DNA of 64,000 nt. Source: Dictyophora rubrovolvata (Eukaryota; Basidiomycota; Agaricomycetes; Phallales; Phallaceae). Position numbers and translations under genes: made by a program. The stretch covers positions 3,062,377 to 3,126,376 of the forward strand of contig CP114119.1 of the NCBI GenBank assembly GCA_029959195.1. Reading direction: 5' to 3'. A model generated the notes under the pieces. The model was not told the origin of the DNA, did no database searches, and was given only the letters and a program-made list of their open reading frames with translations. Shown here piece by piece: positions 23,723 through 36,133 of this stretch; the stretch's first letter is position 1, and every line of letters starts with the position of its first letter.

Positions 23723-25579
23723 TGTTAGAAGTCGGATATAAAACTAGAATAACTGAAGAGAAAAAGGCAAATTCCTGCGGACTTTATATCTTGTCCTCTT
23801 TTTCGACAAGAGCAGGAGCACGGATCTGGGAAGACGAGGTGGCAGTGTCAGCCTAGATTGACATGCAGCAACCGGACTGTCTCCTGCAGTCTTGTGGTAA
23901 GTCTCATCCGATAGTTGGTCCGGATTTTTAAGGAGTGTAATGGGTGCTTCATCATGGAATTTGAAACGGGATCCGAGGACCCTAAAAGGGAATAAAAAAC
24001 AATGTCAGACTTTTCAGCAATAAGGTGAAACTAGTCAAATTACACAATTTTACATCTGTTCCGCCGGTCGGAAGTGGGTTCCATCTTGTAACTGTGAAAA
24101 ATTTCTCAAAAAGTAGTAATCGTGGCTACCAATGTCGGTATCGGGTGGATAGTCCGGAGAGTGGCATTTATCTTTTAAGAACATGTAGTGAAGATCGTAG
24201 ATACATAGTCCAATATGGAAAAGCCGAATTGTTTTGTGGTTAATCGGAATAGATCGCCTTTCCGGTGAATTAAATCTCAAGGCGTGATTGGTCATATCGA
24301 GTTTTAAGCCTTTCAAAAACCACACAAGTGAATAGGGGAGAAATCGACATTCGTCATATAGATCTTAGGAGGCAGTTCAGGGTAGAATTCAGAGAGTAAT
24401 ATTTCTATTTGATTTATTGGCATAAGAGATCTTTCACTCTTCAATTAGTCGGTTGAGGTGGAGTCTAAATAAGTTCGTAAACTCTTGGGGAATCGAAAAC
24501 AGTTTTGTTATAGCTGATATGTTTCGCCGGCATGCACCTGGCAAACGTTATCCAATTTGGCTTTCACGTGATTCAAATAATACCATCTTTAAATAACACC
24601 ATACGTTTGATCATATTGAGACAGAACGCAAAAATGGCTATCTTAATCCGGGAGTTAAAATTTTAACTGAAGTCAGAATCAATAACTGGCATGCCTGCGA
24701 GAACAATAGCCATCAACACTCAAGACTTTTCCGCTCGCCCGACCCTTCAAGGTTTTTCTTCCCCGTCGAATCATATAGCTCAACGGCCCAGAATAGCCCC
24801 TATGACCGTTCTTGCTGACGTCGACTAGGTGGATCTCACGCCACTTATATAAAGGGCTGTTATCTGATCAAGTAGTAATCCCGTCGGCATTTCCCGTGGG
24901 CCGTATCAATAAAAAAGTAACGAAAAACGTGCGATCTCCACGATGTGCCTTGCGAGATAAAAATCTCAGACTCATCACGCACCGAGAAAAGAAATTGAAT
25001 AATCTAGTGTCAAATGGCAGTTGTCCGGCTGTGCCAAAATTAGCTACATATAATGCCATCGTTCCTCCGCCAATATCGTAGTTACTGGTAATGATTCAGG
25101 TATGGACCTCATGATCAAGGTAACGCGAATAACTATGATTTGAAATATGAGGGAGATTTATAATAATACACCCCTGCTTTATTGTCCTAAGATTCATTCC
25201 ATCAGACACTCTTCCGTCTTAAGAGTAATGCTGCTTTATGACGGAGAATCAATCTCGTCCACAAAAACAAATTCCTTAGAGAAGGAAAAGAGATACCAAC
25301 TAATCAGGCATTACTCACGTTCGTCGTATAATGTCAAGGTTGAACTTCTCATGCCAAGAGTCACAACAATGAGATTGATAAGCAAGTATATAAAAGAAGT
25401 GTGTCTGACGAAAGATAATTGGAAGAAACATCATAGATTGTCGATGAGAAAGAAGGTTTGATCTCGTAGCTGGAATTGCCTGGTTCGAAATTTAAGGTTT
25501 AAATTCTGCAACGCTGTTCTAGCTAATGTCCATTTTTGTAAGTATCGACAGGCAATATAAAGAAAATAAGCTTTCACGG
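23723..25579. other. no gene recognised between the two dsRBM genes
   Basis: Only short ORFs without domains. The proximal 200-300 bp upstream of 23722 presumably hold the promoter of dsRBM gene A. I looked for a further dsRBM in this interval and found none. Confidence 0.4.
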
Positions 25580-25932
25580 TTAATTTTTTGCGTTCAAGGT
25601 CTCTAAAGCTTGTGCCGCAGCTTCATCTCGTGCATCTTGTTTACTGGATGCCCTTCCTGTCCCACAGGCATTTCCTTCAACTGTATGGCAGTATTAGTAA
25701 AGGCTTTCACGTAAATCTAAACGGTAAATTGAATATACTGTAGACGGTGCAACACCATGTAAGTTGATGCACTGGACCACTAGAGCGATCGTCCCAAGCG
25801 AGAGCACCAACCCGGCGTTGACGCTGCAGTTCGTTATGGAGGCGCATAGCGGCATGTTGGTCTAGATATAAGGTGAACAAGAAGTGTTGGGACTAGTAGT
25901 GAATGGTACAGACTGTTATTGTTAGTGGACAT
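25580..25932 (-). CDS. small single-domain dsRNA-binding protein B, three exons
   Basis: Exons 25932-25914, 25861-25739 and 25680-25580 join to 80 residues. A Met-Ser-Thr-Asn start leads into one dsRBM: helix 1 AAMRLHNELQRQRRVGAL, strands SSGPVHQLTWCCTVYIEG, then GNACGTGRASSKQDARDE and AAAQALETLN for helix 2. The intron before the IEG strand is phase 1, exactly matching the position before FKG in protein A, and the last exon is 101 nt in both genes, so the two are paralogues. Function beyond dsRNA binding is unknown; candidates are cofactors for Dicer, Argonaute or a helicase, or a competitor for viral or transposon dsRNA. These are inferences. Confidence 0.78.
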
Positions 25933-28900
25933 TGCTAGAGAAGAATTAATACGGCGATGAAGTTGGGGGTTTAAAGTGGAAGGAGGGCAATTTATATTCT
26001 ACAACAGAGAACCAAAACTGTTATTGGCACTATGACGTTTTTCATACAACAGATATAACCAGATTACCTCGGAAGAAATAAAAACGAGGAATAGAGAGTC
26101 ATTCTGCGAGAAATGACAAGATAATATTAGGACAATAAAGAAAAGGACCTGTTAGGAAAGTCGGTGGATGGGACCAGCGGCGATCTGCTTAGCCTAGTAC
26201 AAAATTAAATAACCAGGATCATAAGGAACATGAGAATGAGCTATTACTCAATTCTGAAAAGTAGATTGAAGAATTAAATTGGAAGATCCGTGCCGAGCAT
26301 CCGTCTATTTTCTTCCCCCAACAACCACGCAAAAGATCTAACACTGGGGCGAGTGAGAACCAGTCACAGCATGGCAAGTTCAAAAGGCAGACGAACTAAG
26401 GTGTTTCTGATGGCGAAATTCGACCGAGGATGATTGCAGATGAGAAGTTTAGACACCTAATTAGGAACAGAGAATGAATAAAATTAGGAAGGTCAAAACG
26501 GGACACAACCCGGCATTACAAAAGTACTTGAGATGAAAGCTCGGTCGCGGGTCGAGAAGTTTCTTTAATCGCTTTAATCGAGATAATCACCAGTCCTAGG
26601 GATTGTGTTCATCGATGATTCATGAAAGATTGGAAGAAGTACACCACCCTTGAAACCAGCCACGGTGATCCCTTCGTTTAAGGGGTATGTATACTCAGAG
26701 ATACCTATTTGAAAGACTTATATTTGATATGTCATGCCCGAGACAAGAAAGCATAACAAAGACAAAAGAGTGCATGTTACGGCAAGAAACACTCACACAG
26801 GAATCTGGCTTGGCTTCTCCGAGTCCAGGCAGGGGCTGTGATCATGGTGACGGATGTTAAGTAAAACGAGAAAGACACAGGAAGGACAGCTGACATCACC
26901 AGAAAGTACTTCGAAGCAACAATTGCCATGCAGCGCACAGCTCATAAAGAAAGAAGAAGAGGTAGTGTCTTATTAAAGTTACGTGATGGTATCGTTGCTG
27001 GGTAATCCTCTGACGGAAAAATGGTGAAAAGGAATAGATTGGGGAAATTCGTTCGTAGGATAGTACATCGAGGACCCCGATAACAGTGATTGAAGCACTA
27101 GATAGTAAATAGATAAGAAGAAACGATGACCCGTGGGCCGTAGGCGACGGAAGTGAAGGACGACCCCCTTCGGCTTCCAGCTGTTGACGTTTTCGAAAGA
27201 TAGCTTGATATGAGTCAGAGTAACATTTGTGTTACTTCGTGGTTCTATACTTAATCAGGATGAAATTTTATCAAATCAGCGATACAGCGTCATATTTGAC
27301 CACGCACATCGGGATTTACAACTAGATGCCGCAGCTTCCCCTCCCGTCTTCTAGTGAGGCCTGGTTCAACCGCGCCGAAGAGACTGTATTATTGAAGAGC
27401 ACGTGAAGGATTCGCTGGAGAAAGAAGTACCTGACACATTCATTTGGATACCAAAGAATATCTCAGTAAACAAAAGGATAGTGAACGGGGAAGTGCAAGA
27501 GGTGTGGAAATGAGCGCAAAAAAAAAGGCGAATAGAAGGGTAATAAGCCTATCTTGACTTTTACGTAGAGCGGAGAATGTTGAGGAAAATGAATATTAAT
27601 ACAGATTCGAAGGTTTCGCCGGATGAAAAGGACAGAACATGAACCAAACACTTGACAAATCGTTCAACCGAACTCTGATGCGAGCGCTCTGCAAAGTAGT
27701 GAGCTTCCTACATCGTTGGGACGTCCCGAATCTTGTTCGATGAGAGGGCCTTATAGAACTTGGAAGAATGACGAAGTAGCTCATACGGATTGTTTTCAAT
27801 TACAACTAGAACATGATCTGTCGGGGCTTGCGTCGATGTTTGGTGCTCGGTCTGTGTATCCGTGTTCTCAACGCATTCCAGTCTGTATCCAGAAATGCGA
27901 ACGATAACTTGAACAGCGATGGTGCTCGTCAGTGATCACACGTACATGTTCGTGATGGAGCACGTGTAGTGCAAGGGGGCTGAATGGCTCTAAGCTGTTT
28001 CTTCGGTTTACAAGTAGGACAGAGGGCCAAAGGTTAGTCTCAGTTCATTCTCCTTTTGATCTCTCGTTAACCTATTGCATGGTTTTGAGGGTAAATTAAC
28101 AGACCATTCACCTTATTTGAAGACATTGCGCTTCAGACGTATCTCTGTCCTTGAATAACCAGCAGCTACTGATGACGATAAGACACTTTTTGATTATTTT
28201 TTAATCAGGGGACTCAATTTTCATCGGAAAGCCTTTAGATTAATATTAGGTATGTAGTCACCATGAAGCGCATTAAAAAAAAAAACTCACCCCAAAAGAC
28301 CATAGGAAAACAATTAATGTAAAAATTAATGCTGTCCCGCAACATAACAATAACAATAGACCTTCTGATACACGAATATCCGAGGAAGCATCGCATGATC
28401 ATGAGAAGAGAGGTGTGTGTGATCCATTATGCATCATTTCACTTGTTGTGGTCAATGTGCACTCGACACATTTCGACAGATGGGGCTTGAAAGGGCTTGA
28501 AAGCCCGCACTTCGTGAACGAAATGACGTTTCAGAACTAACGAGGAGAGTATGGACATCAGTCAAAGCATTTGTTAGACGGGAAGAAAACCGTTGGACAG
28601 ACTAGGACTCTAAACCCCGACCCTGTGCAGCTTTGCCCAGACTCCGCTGGCAATTCTCCGCAGATGCAGTTGTGTAGACCCCAAAAAGGCGGTCCACCAC
28701 CTGCTGATGTTCACTCTGACTCTGTTCTTGGGATCGATGGATACCGGAGGTTGAGCAACTGAGCGTTGTTGCAGTCGAACTATGGCGAAACATTGAAACG
28801 CGCGCTCCAGTTGAATATTGGCTCACCCCATGATCGGGTAGAGTCCAGAACGTATGTTTCCTTTTTCTGATTGACATTTCTTGAAGAAATTTTCTCACAC

Positions 28901-29778
28901 CCGATCCGGAAAATAGTTATCAACGTTTTGTTCAGCGGAGCCGCAGCATTTCTTTCAAACTCAATGAATCTAAGGACAATACACTTCACCACGCTCTTTC
29001 CTGCTGAGTCCTGGATATGGACATCGACGCGGGCGTTCCAAGTTTTTCGTCAAGGTCTAGACGCGGAGAGGATGAGGACGGCTGAAGTTTGTAGTTATGC
29101 ATATTAGCTTATATTGTAACTCGACTGAAACTTGTGTGAGTTGTGTCTCTCTTCATCAACTCAGACACAGCGGCACTGAATACATGTAAGATCACAACAC
29201 ATTTTCGTCAGGTGTTAGATTCACAATGCATCGAACCCCTCAAATTTGAAGAGAACAAATCTGTTTTATTAAATATTTAAGCAACTATCCTAGGGGCTCT
29301 GGTAAACAGTAAGTTCATGTCGAGCTATACGTCCTACCGGAATTAGTTGCTCATCTCTCGCAATATTTCTGGTTTATCCGCTCGTCCAAAAGTCCTAGAA
29401 GATCCTAGTGAGATCTGACTGCCTTAGTATTGTCAAAAGAGACGGCGGTTTGCAAGCAGTTTGTATTATAAGCACTTTATGCTGGGATTATCGATGTCCT
29501 TGTCACCACGTCCAATTAAGTTCAACTGCAGTTTTACTTTATCTTTTTCTTCTGAGCTTTTGTAATATGCGACGAGGCTGTATGAGACCGGTTGACCTAA
29601 GTTTTTTGCGACTCAGAAATTTTGGGCGCCTAGTTGTGTTTTTCTCCAAACATTTCACACTATCGTTTTACAACAGCCAATCGACCATAATCCTCCCTTT
29701 GTCGCTTTTCGACTTCAATTAGCATAGTTTTTTTTTTCCTTTTTCCTTTTTGCGTCATATTTCCTTCTCTTATATCAT
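25933..29778. other. 3.8-kb gene-poor stretch with possible coding relic
   Basis: No complete gene is recognised. Between about 26230 and 26398 one plus-strand frame reads EHENELLLNSEK, stop, IEELNWKIRAEHPSIFFPQ, RKRSNTGASENQSQHGKF and ends in a stop, which looks like the C-terminal coding end of a decayed coiled-coil protein. The plus strand is purine-rich from 25900 to 27100. A CT-rich run at 29725-29778 precedes the next gene and is probably its promoter. Confidence 0.35.
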
Positions 29779-30738
29779 ATGGCTAGCCAAATCGCGCCTC
29801 TCTCTGCTTCTGTAACCCGCATCCTTTACCTCTTTGACTTCCCGTCAGATCTGAAGACTAGAGATATCCAGGTACGGTTTACTCCCATCTCGTTCCATTT
29901 TCTAAAGAGGAATATCTTATGTAGGCTGCTTTCTCCGACTGGGAAAATGTTAATGGTGGATTCAAGATCAAGTGGAAGGATGATACTAGTCTTTTAATTG
30001 TATTTGCTGATGCTTTAACCGGTGAGTTAGCTCGATGCCCCAACGGTATGATATACTTCAAGAGTTTTTACAAATTTATTATCCTGTTTAGCTAAACGTG
30101 CCTATCTTCAAACCCTTGCTTCCCCTCCCGCTGTATTCAGCTCTCCTACATCTTCCAAAACTGCCACAATCAAACCTTATGATGGCGCCGACGCCCAAGC
30201 TATCATTCAGGCTGTTAACGCTCGCGCGCACTCTCACAATGGCTCTAGATCACACCGCTCTTCCGTATCCATCAACGGTTTTCCCAACAACAGAAAAACG
30301 CAACTTTCAATGTCGACCTCGGTTGGATCATTGGCTAGTATGGCTGGTATTCCGGAAGCTTCGCCAGTAGCAATGACAGGAACCCCAACGCTGATCTCGC
30401 CGTTGAATACGATTGCTCGCGATCATTCACCGACTTTACCTAATGTCCCTGCACACCCTACTCTCACTTCATTGATTAATCTTTCTCTACCTATTAACGC
30501 CGATTCAGGCGATGGATTCGTTTCTACTCAGCCTCCTACAGCTACCAATGATCCATCTGGTGTCTCTTCTGAAACTCACGGTACTCCTCCCCGTATTGGT
30601 GATCCTGGACGTCGTATGGTCGGTCATGCATTAGGGATTCGGCATCCCAGTTTGAATAACAACCGTTCTCCGTCTTCTCCATCTGCCACTGTTGAGCAAG
30701 TCCAGCAAAATCTCGCTGGTCTAACAGTCCAAGAGTAG
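29779..30738 (+). CDS. R3HCC1-like protein with RRM-like fold and Ser/Pro-rich tail, three exons
   Basis: Exons 29779-29871, 29925-30021 and 30092-30738 give 278 residues. The first ~70 residues resemble the RRM-like domain of animal R3HCC1/R3HCC1L: TRILYLFDFPSDLKTRDIQ, AFSDWENVNGGFKIKWKDD and TSLLIVFADALTAKRAYL. The remaining two thirds are low-complexity, rich in Ser, Pro, Thr and Asn, and probably disordered (SPTLPNVPAHPTLTSL, RIGDPGRRMVGHALGIRHP). An RNA-linked role is inferred from the domain type; no R3H motif is seen. It sits 413 bp upstream of the LISK-like kinase, same strand. Intron borders are GTACGG...GTAG and GTGAGT...TTAG. The family call is moderate, the gene model good. Confidence 0.65.
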
Positions 30739-31150
30739 TTCTACAATTCTGTACGTTTTATTCACGGCTAGCTTTTTCTCTCCCTGTCGCTTCTCTTTTG
30801 CCTTATTCCTTTTTGTACTTGCCCATTCCTTCATGTCGTGCATCATGACTATCCTGGCGAGGTGGTCTTATCATCGGCTTCTTCCCTACGTAAAAGTTTC
30901 CTGTAAATAATCAGGTCTTCCTCTTGCCATTTGCATCGTGTTATAATGCTCGTTAGTTGGCGCTCTATGTAACGAATTATTTATACCAATTCGTAAACAA
31001 CTTCAAGTGCATATTACAGTGAAGCATCGGTCACGGTTACCTGACTTTTACGGTCACAGTCGACCTCTCCTAAATGACTTGATCTGTTTCCTAGTCCATC
31101 ACGATACCACTGGACGTCGGGAAACCGATTGTGTATTGATGATAGGCATT
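30739..31150. other. intergenic; presumed promoter of the kinase gene
   Basis: The 411 bp between the two genes contain a CT-rich run at about 30770-30840 and no ORF with coding features. An upstream ATG at 31016 begins a readable frame, but the translation before 31151 is not protein-like. Confidence 0.4.
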
Positions 31151-33082
31151 ATGTCCGAAGCGGCGTTCGATGTTATTCCTTACTCAGTGAGTATTTACAT
31201 AACTGTTGTTGCACCTTCGAGAGTCGGACACAGACCTCTTCTTGTTCAGGATATCAAAGGAAATTGGAAGAAAATAGGCTCAGGCTCTTTTGGACATGTT
31301 TATAAAGGTAGTCTCTCCCTTTGCTTTTCTTTCTATCCATTTATCATTATCTGTTGATCTAGGTTCCTATCTTGGTATCGATGTTGCGATCAAGGAGGTC
31401 TTACCTTCCACGGACTACGACGTTGCGAAGTACTTTGAAAGAGAGTATCGTTTAATGAAAGAAGCCCGACATCCCAATGTGGTTCTATACCTAGGACTAT
31501 CCCGAGCACCCGACGGACGTATCTTCATCATATCTGAATTCGTAGAAGGAGGTAATCTTCGAATGTACATCTACGACAAGTCAAAACCATTTCCTTGGTC
31601 ATTGCGGATATCCTTTGCTACCGATATATGTAGGGCACTCGCCTATCTTCATGCTCGAAAAGTAGTAGTCTTCCCTTCTCCGTTTGACCACTCCTGTTCA
31701 TCTTGTCACATCATAACAGTGTATTCACCGGGATTTGAAAGGAGAAAACTTTCTTCTAACGTCGAACCTTCGTATAAAGATTACAGATTTTGGTTTCGCA
31801 CGTATAGCGGCACGTAACGACATGGAATCCAAACGGCTAACATTCTGCGGCACAGACGCGTACATGTCCCCGGAGATACAAACAGGAACTCCTTTCGACC
31901 TCCCAACGGATATCTATAGCTTGGGGATCATCTTTGCAGAAATGGCGGCCCGCCATCTTGCTGATGGTACTCATTTTGCACGCACCGGACCCACTTTCTC
32001 TATCGATCCGGATGAAGTACGACGTCGCGCCTGTCCTGGATGTCCAGAAGCATTCGTAGACCTTACCTTGAGTTGCTTGAAGGATAATCCTGCGGAGAGA
32101 CCGCTAATTACTGATATTATTGATCGTCTGCGGGTTATTGAAGCTGATGTAATTGCGCGACCAGAAAACAAGGACACACATATTGGAAGTATCAGATTCT
32201 TGTCAAAGAGCCGTAGACCGGGCCAGGCACCTAGAATACCTAGCTTCAAGTTTATGCCTGAGGAAACCAATCATGAAGCAGCCATTAACGATAACGATAA
32301 CGATGGGAATGAGCATGATACAGAAGAGGACGAGTTGGCGGAAGCTGTGCTGGGGTTGGCGGAAGTGCATCTGAACGACACTGGGAAGGGTGGTGCGTTA
32401 CTTCGACACTGATTCGTTCATCAAGTAGGGCTATTAATGCTGATCATTCTGTTTCTTTCTAGAATCTGATCTCCATCCCGAAGTCACATATTCAAATCCT
32501 CCTCCTTCTGACTATAGTGCAACTATTATTCAAGCCGTGACAACAGCAAGCCCTAGCTTACTTTCCTCGGTCCCGACTATACGCCCTCAGGACAGTCAAG
32601 AGCCTCTCCTCAACACAACCAACAGCATGCAGAGCGCCGATTCGTACTATACTGCGCTGGGCAGTCAGATTAGCGTCGCAACTATACGCAGCGACGGTAC
32701 CGATCTTAGTCACAATTCGTCGTCGGCGCCGTTGCCTCGACTACATCGTTTTACACTGATTAAACCTGGCGCGAGACGTTTGCCAATAACGTCTTCCGTT
32801 TCTGGTACCAAGTTCGAAGCTCAAAAGAACTCTGGAGCACCATGGAGTCCTTTTCAGCTTCTATTTTCAAGCGGACTTCTAGTCGCTCGTTGTGGTGTCT
32901 GTGGCCAACGTCTCGGTTGGAAACCCAGTCTAGAATGCGATGATTGTGGCTTGAGGTATGCGATTGCAAACGTGGTTGAATAATTCACAACTGTTTCTTT
33001 TTTTAGATCGCACCTTAAATGCAGTGACCTGGCCGCATGCGATTGTGGAAACAATAGCCGAGCTAGAAGGATGAACGGATAG
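31151..33082 (+). CDS. TKL/LISK-like protein kinase with C-terminal C1 domain, six exons
   Basis: Exons 31151-31186, 31250-31307, 31363-31661, 31720-32389, 32463-32955 and 33007-33082 give 543 residues. Kinase motifs: GSGSFGHVYKGSYLG, lysine in VAIKEV, REYRLMKEARHPNVVLYLG, KCIHRDLKGENFLL, TDFGFARI and GTDAYMSPEI; all catalytic residues are present. KCIHRDLKGEN and DFGFARI are typical of LISK-like (LIMK/TESK-related) TKL kinases. A Ser/Thr-rich linker leads to a C1 zinc domain (CGVCGQRLGWKPSLECDDC, then GLRSHLKCSDLAACDCG) whose last cysteines lie in the final exon. C1 domains bind diacylglycerol or act in protein contacts; which applies is unknown. The intron at 31662-31719 restores the HRD loop. 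The start MSEAAFDVIPYS was chosen because splicing joins it directly to the kinase domain. Confidence 0.85.
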
Positions 33083-34248
33083 TTTACCATTTACGAACTA
33101 ATTTATGAACAGATCTGTATGAGGCTACATTGAAGTTTACCAATACAACTACGAAAGCGAGATTTTAACAGCGATTAAGGGTGATGAGGAAGCGCAGCAT
33201 CTGAGATACTGCAGGATCTGAATTCGCTTTTAACTTATACCACACTATGGCTAGCTTATGGTATGGGGACGAGTACATTGAACGACGCTGATACCAGTAG
33301 ACAATGATCATCATCGACAGAAACTCGGTAAGAGCAAAATAAGAGCTCACACGTTGTACCTCATTAGGTCCCGAGTTTGTGTCAATTGCTCTGGGTAAAG
33401 GGCCGACTCGGCCTGTAGGCATCTTCTTTGCACTTTGAACTCCTTCGCAGTAAAAATGTTTCAACAATATGATATCGCAATCTTTTCGAAGATTGCCAGC
33501 TATACAAGACCTATGGGAGGTCTAAAGATGACTCAGGACCGGTGATCGGGGAAGTAAAAGTTGCCGTGAGTAGGATAGCTGACGAAATTGCGTCAAGTAA
33601 TGAAAACGAGATTATATCCATATTGCAGGTGACTCTCTCAAGTCTCGGTGGATTGTGAGGAGAGAAAAACGGCGATCACCAAATGGGTTTTGACCGTTTG
33701 TTCGATGCGTCACTGACTAGTAGCATCGTGATAGTCGATCGTTAATCGAAAAAAAAGAACGAACGGAGATTGTTAGAACCTGCCCAAAGGGAACCTTTAG
33801 TCCTTCAGCAGAAGTATCCCAAACCTCCTAACCAAGGAACGCTCAGATAGCTAGTTTCCAAGATGCGGTGTTGCTCAGCGACAAGACGTATGTTGCTAAA
33901 TTTGAAAATTGGTTGTTTCTGGTATCTGCTGTCCGGCCAGCGGTATAGCGCATTCAGGGAGAACCACGGGATCGAAAGAATGTGCATTGGGACCAGGGTT
34001 ATTATAAGCTGATCATATTCGTCCAATTGCATTCAGCCCATGCCATTTGATACACCTATACCTGGTGGCAGCAGATATGCGCAGAAGAAGGACGTCCGTG
34101 GTTCAGATCATGCGTTCTTGTGGAATGGAAATTCAGGTGGAGAGGTGTATATGTAGTAGCAGTAGTCTTGGGCTGGACTGTTCACAGTTCGCGTGCCGTG
34201 ACGCGTCACGTTCAGTAACTAAACGCTAATTGACGATTCGCCGTCTCA
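33083..34248. other. no gene recognised
   Basis: Between the kinase stop and the epsilon-COP start I see only short ORFs without domains or plausible exon chains. Confidence 0.4.
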
Positions 34249-35342
34249 ATGGATTCCTCAAATTCGTACTATGTGAAACAACAATTTACGTTAGGTAGGT
34301 TATCCCTCAATCTTGCAGTTGTCTCATTTCACTGTTTGTTAGGCGCATGGAAATCCATAGTGGATGTTACGCCAGACGAATCCTCGCCGGATTACCACCT
34401 GATAAAACTCTACCAGGCTCGCGCTCTCGTTGCACTGAATCGACCGACAGAAGCCCTTAAAATACTGCCCTCAAATAGCACATTACTTTCAGTTCGCGCT
34501 GTCTCGGCTTTGGCTAAATACGTAGGGAAGCAAGATGGAGATAAGCCCCTTGAAGAAATACGAGATCTTTGCGTCGAAATCGAAGAAGAAGGTGTCGATG
34601 ATAAGGAGAAAAGTTTGGTCAAAGTCGTTGCCGGTACCGCTTTTGCACGAGAAGGAGAAATCGAAGAGGCGTTGGAGGTTTTAGGTGCCGGTACTGCAGT
34701 TGAGAACCTTGATGCGTGCGTTTTTTTGTTTTCACTCTCGTGCTTTCCTTTCCCTTCCTCATTCTCAATCTCAACCATAACAGTTTAGCGTTGGTGGTAC
34801 AGGTTTATCTCTCAATAAATCGCGTAGATCTAGCGAAGAAGGAATGTGATCGTGCTAGAAAATGGGCGGAAGATGACCTATTACTACAGCATACCGAAGC
34901 ATCGATTGGCCTATTAACAGGCAAAGATTCATACGCAAACCCTCATTCCTTTTATATCGAGCAATTACACACCCCCTCCGTGTCTTCTGGTCATCTTCTC
35001 GTTTCACGCGGTGTAACGCACCTTCTACGAGGCGAATTACCCGAAGCACAATCTGACTTTTCAGAAGCTCAAAAACTCCAGTATGGTAAGGTTGATGATG
35101 CGCTAGCCGGTGCTATTGTGGCTGCAGAACTGGCAGGTCGAAAGATGGATATTGGACCCTTGTGGAGGTATGAATTTTCTCGCGTGACTATCATGTTGTT
35201 ATCCACGGTTCCTGATTATGAGCGTAGTCAACTATCAGAAACATATCCAGAACACCCCCTGGTGAAGTCTTTGTTGGAAAAAGACACTGAATTTGACGCC
35301 TTTGCTAGCCAGTATAATGTACCTGCCTCAGCGGTGGCTTAA
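34249..35342 (+). CDS. coatomer subunit epsilon (epsilon-COP), four exons
   Basis: Exons 34249-34294, 34343-34715, 34784-35167 and 35228-35342 give 305 residues, close to the 308 of the human protein. The alpha-helical TPR-like solenoid is visible in YLSINRVDLAKKECDRARKW, LQHTEASIGLLTGKDSY, YIEQLHTPSVSSGHLLVSRG and THLLRGELPEAQSDF, ending LWSQLSETYPEHPLVKSL and DTEFDAFASQYNV. Epsilon-COP stabilises alpha-COP in the COPI coat that carries Golgi-to-ER vesicles. The last intron (35168-35227) is 60 nt, a multiple of three without a stop, so an unspliced message would still be open; the spliced LWSQL matches the family. The DNA becomes distinctly AT-richer just after the stop. Confidence 0.93.
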
Positions 35343-36133
35343 CATGCTGTGTAGAAGACTTATTTATATTAAATCCTTAGTCTACCTGTTGAAATCTGTC
35401 TGAAATGGCTGATTGATTTCTTTGGGGCCTACCTCAATGGTCATAGCCTCAATGGTCATAGCAACCTGCCTTCCCCACATTGAGCCACATAAATCTTTAT
35501 CTGAGTTTCAATTGAAAAAAAAATATAATCTGTCAATCTGTGTTTCATCCTTCAAGTTCCAACACATCTTGCATAGCCATATCTACTTTCAACACCACAC
35601 TTGTTTTGGAGTCACACTTTATACATTGGCACAAGAAAGGGGACAGTGAGAGATGTGCTTAGATTGGATGGATTGCTGTAGTTTATATGTCAGAGTCATT
35701 GAAACTTGGCAACTATTCTTTTTTAATGATAACACAGGTGAATAATGCTTACTTCACTAATAGAGCTTATATTTCCAAACTCTCAAATTTCAGCATTGTC
35801 TTCTTTTTTAGTTCTTTAACCTCTCTAAACTCTTTAATTACTTATACTAGCATCTTCTTAAATAAAAGTCTTAATTTACTTTTTTCAAATAGAAAACTGG
35901 TAAATTCATTATATTAGTTCCAGCATAGGAGATAATATAGTATGATAGCATCACTAATATATATAAGCTGGCAAATGTAAGATGAGATTAAGTTTAGAAA
36001 TATAGTAACTAATTTACTGACCTCTTGGACAATTGAATTGAGCATCTAGCATACGCCTATGTTTCCTATGAGACTAGGATAAAAAAGTGTGTATCTCCTC
36101 CACTGATGAGAAAGACATGGAAAGGAGAGATAC
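35343..36133. other. AT-rich subtelomeric stretch, no gene recognised
   Basis: Composition changes abruptly from the roughly balanced gene-bearing DNA to AT-rich DNA. Short plus-strand ORFs (35413-35649, 35687-35917) have no domains. It contains a perfect 15-bp tandem duplication. Confidence 0.45.
35433..35462 (+). repeat. perfect 15-bp tandem duplication
   Basis: CTCAATGGTCATAGC occurs twice head to tail, 35433-35447 and 35448-35462. It sits near the composition change and could mark a rearrangement or an assembly junction. Confidence 0.9.

Noticed and set aside
27716-27907. Plus-strand ORF of 63 codons
   Set aside because: No domain, no splice partners and no composition signal in a gene-poor stretch; the frequency of such ORFs fits chance.
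28571-29107. Overlapping ORFs on both strands near 28.6-29.1 kb
   Set aside because: Competing frames without family resemblance; no consistent exon chain.
35687-35917. Hydrophobic plus-strand ORF after the composition change
   Set aside because: AT-rich DNA readily yields Ile/Leu/Phe/Ser-rich frames; no homology recognised.
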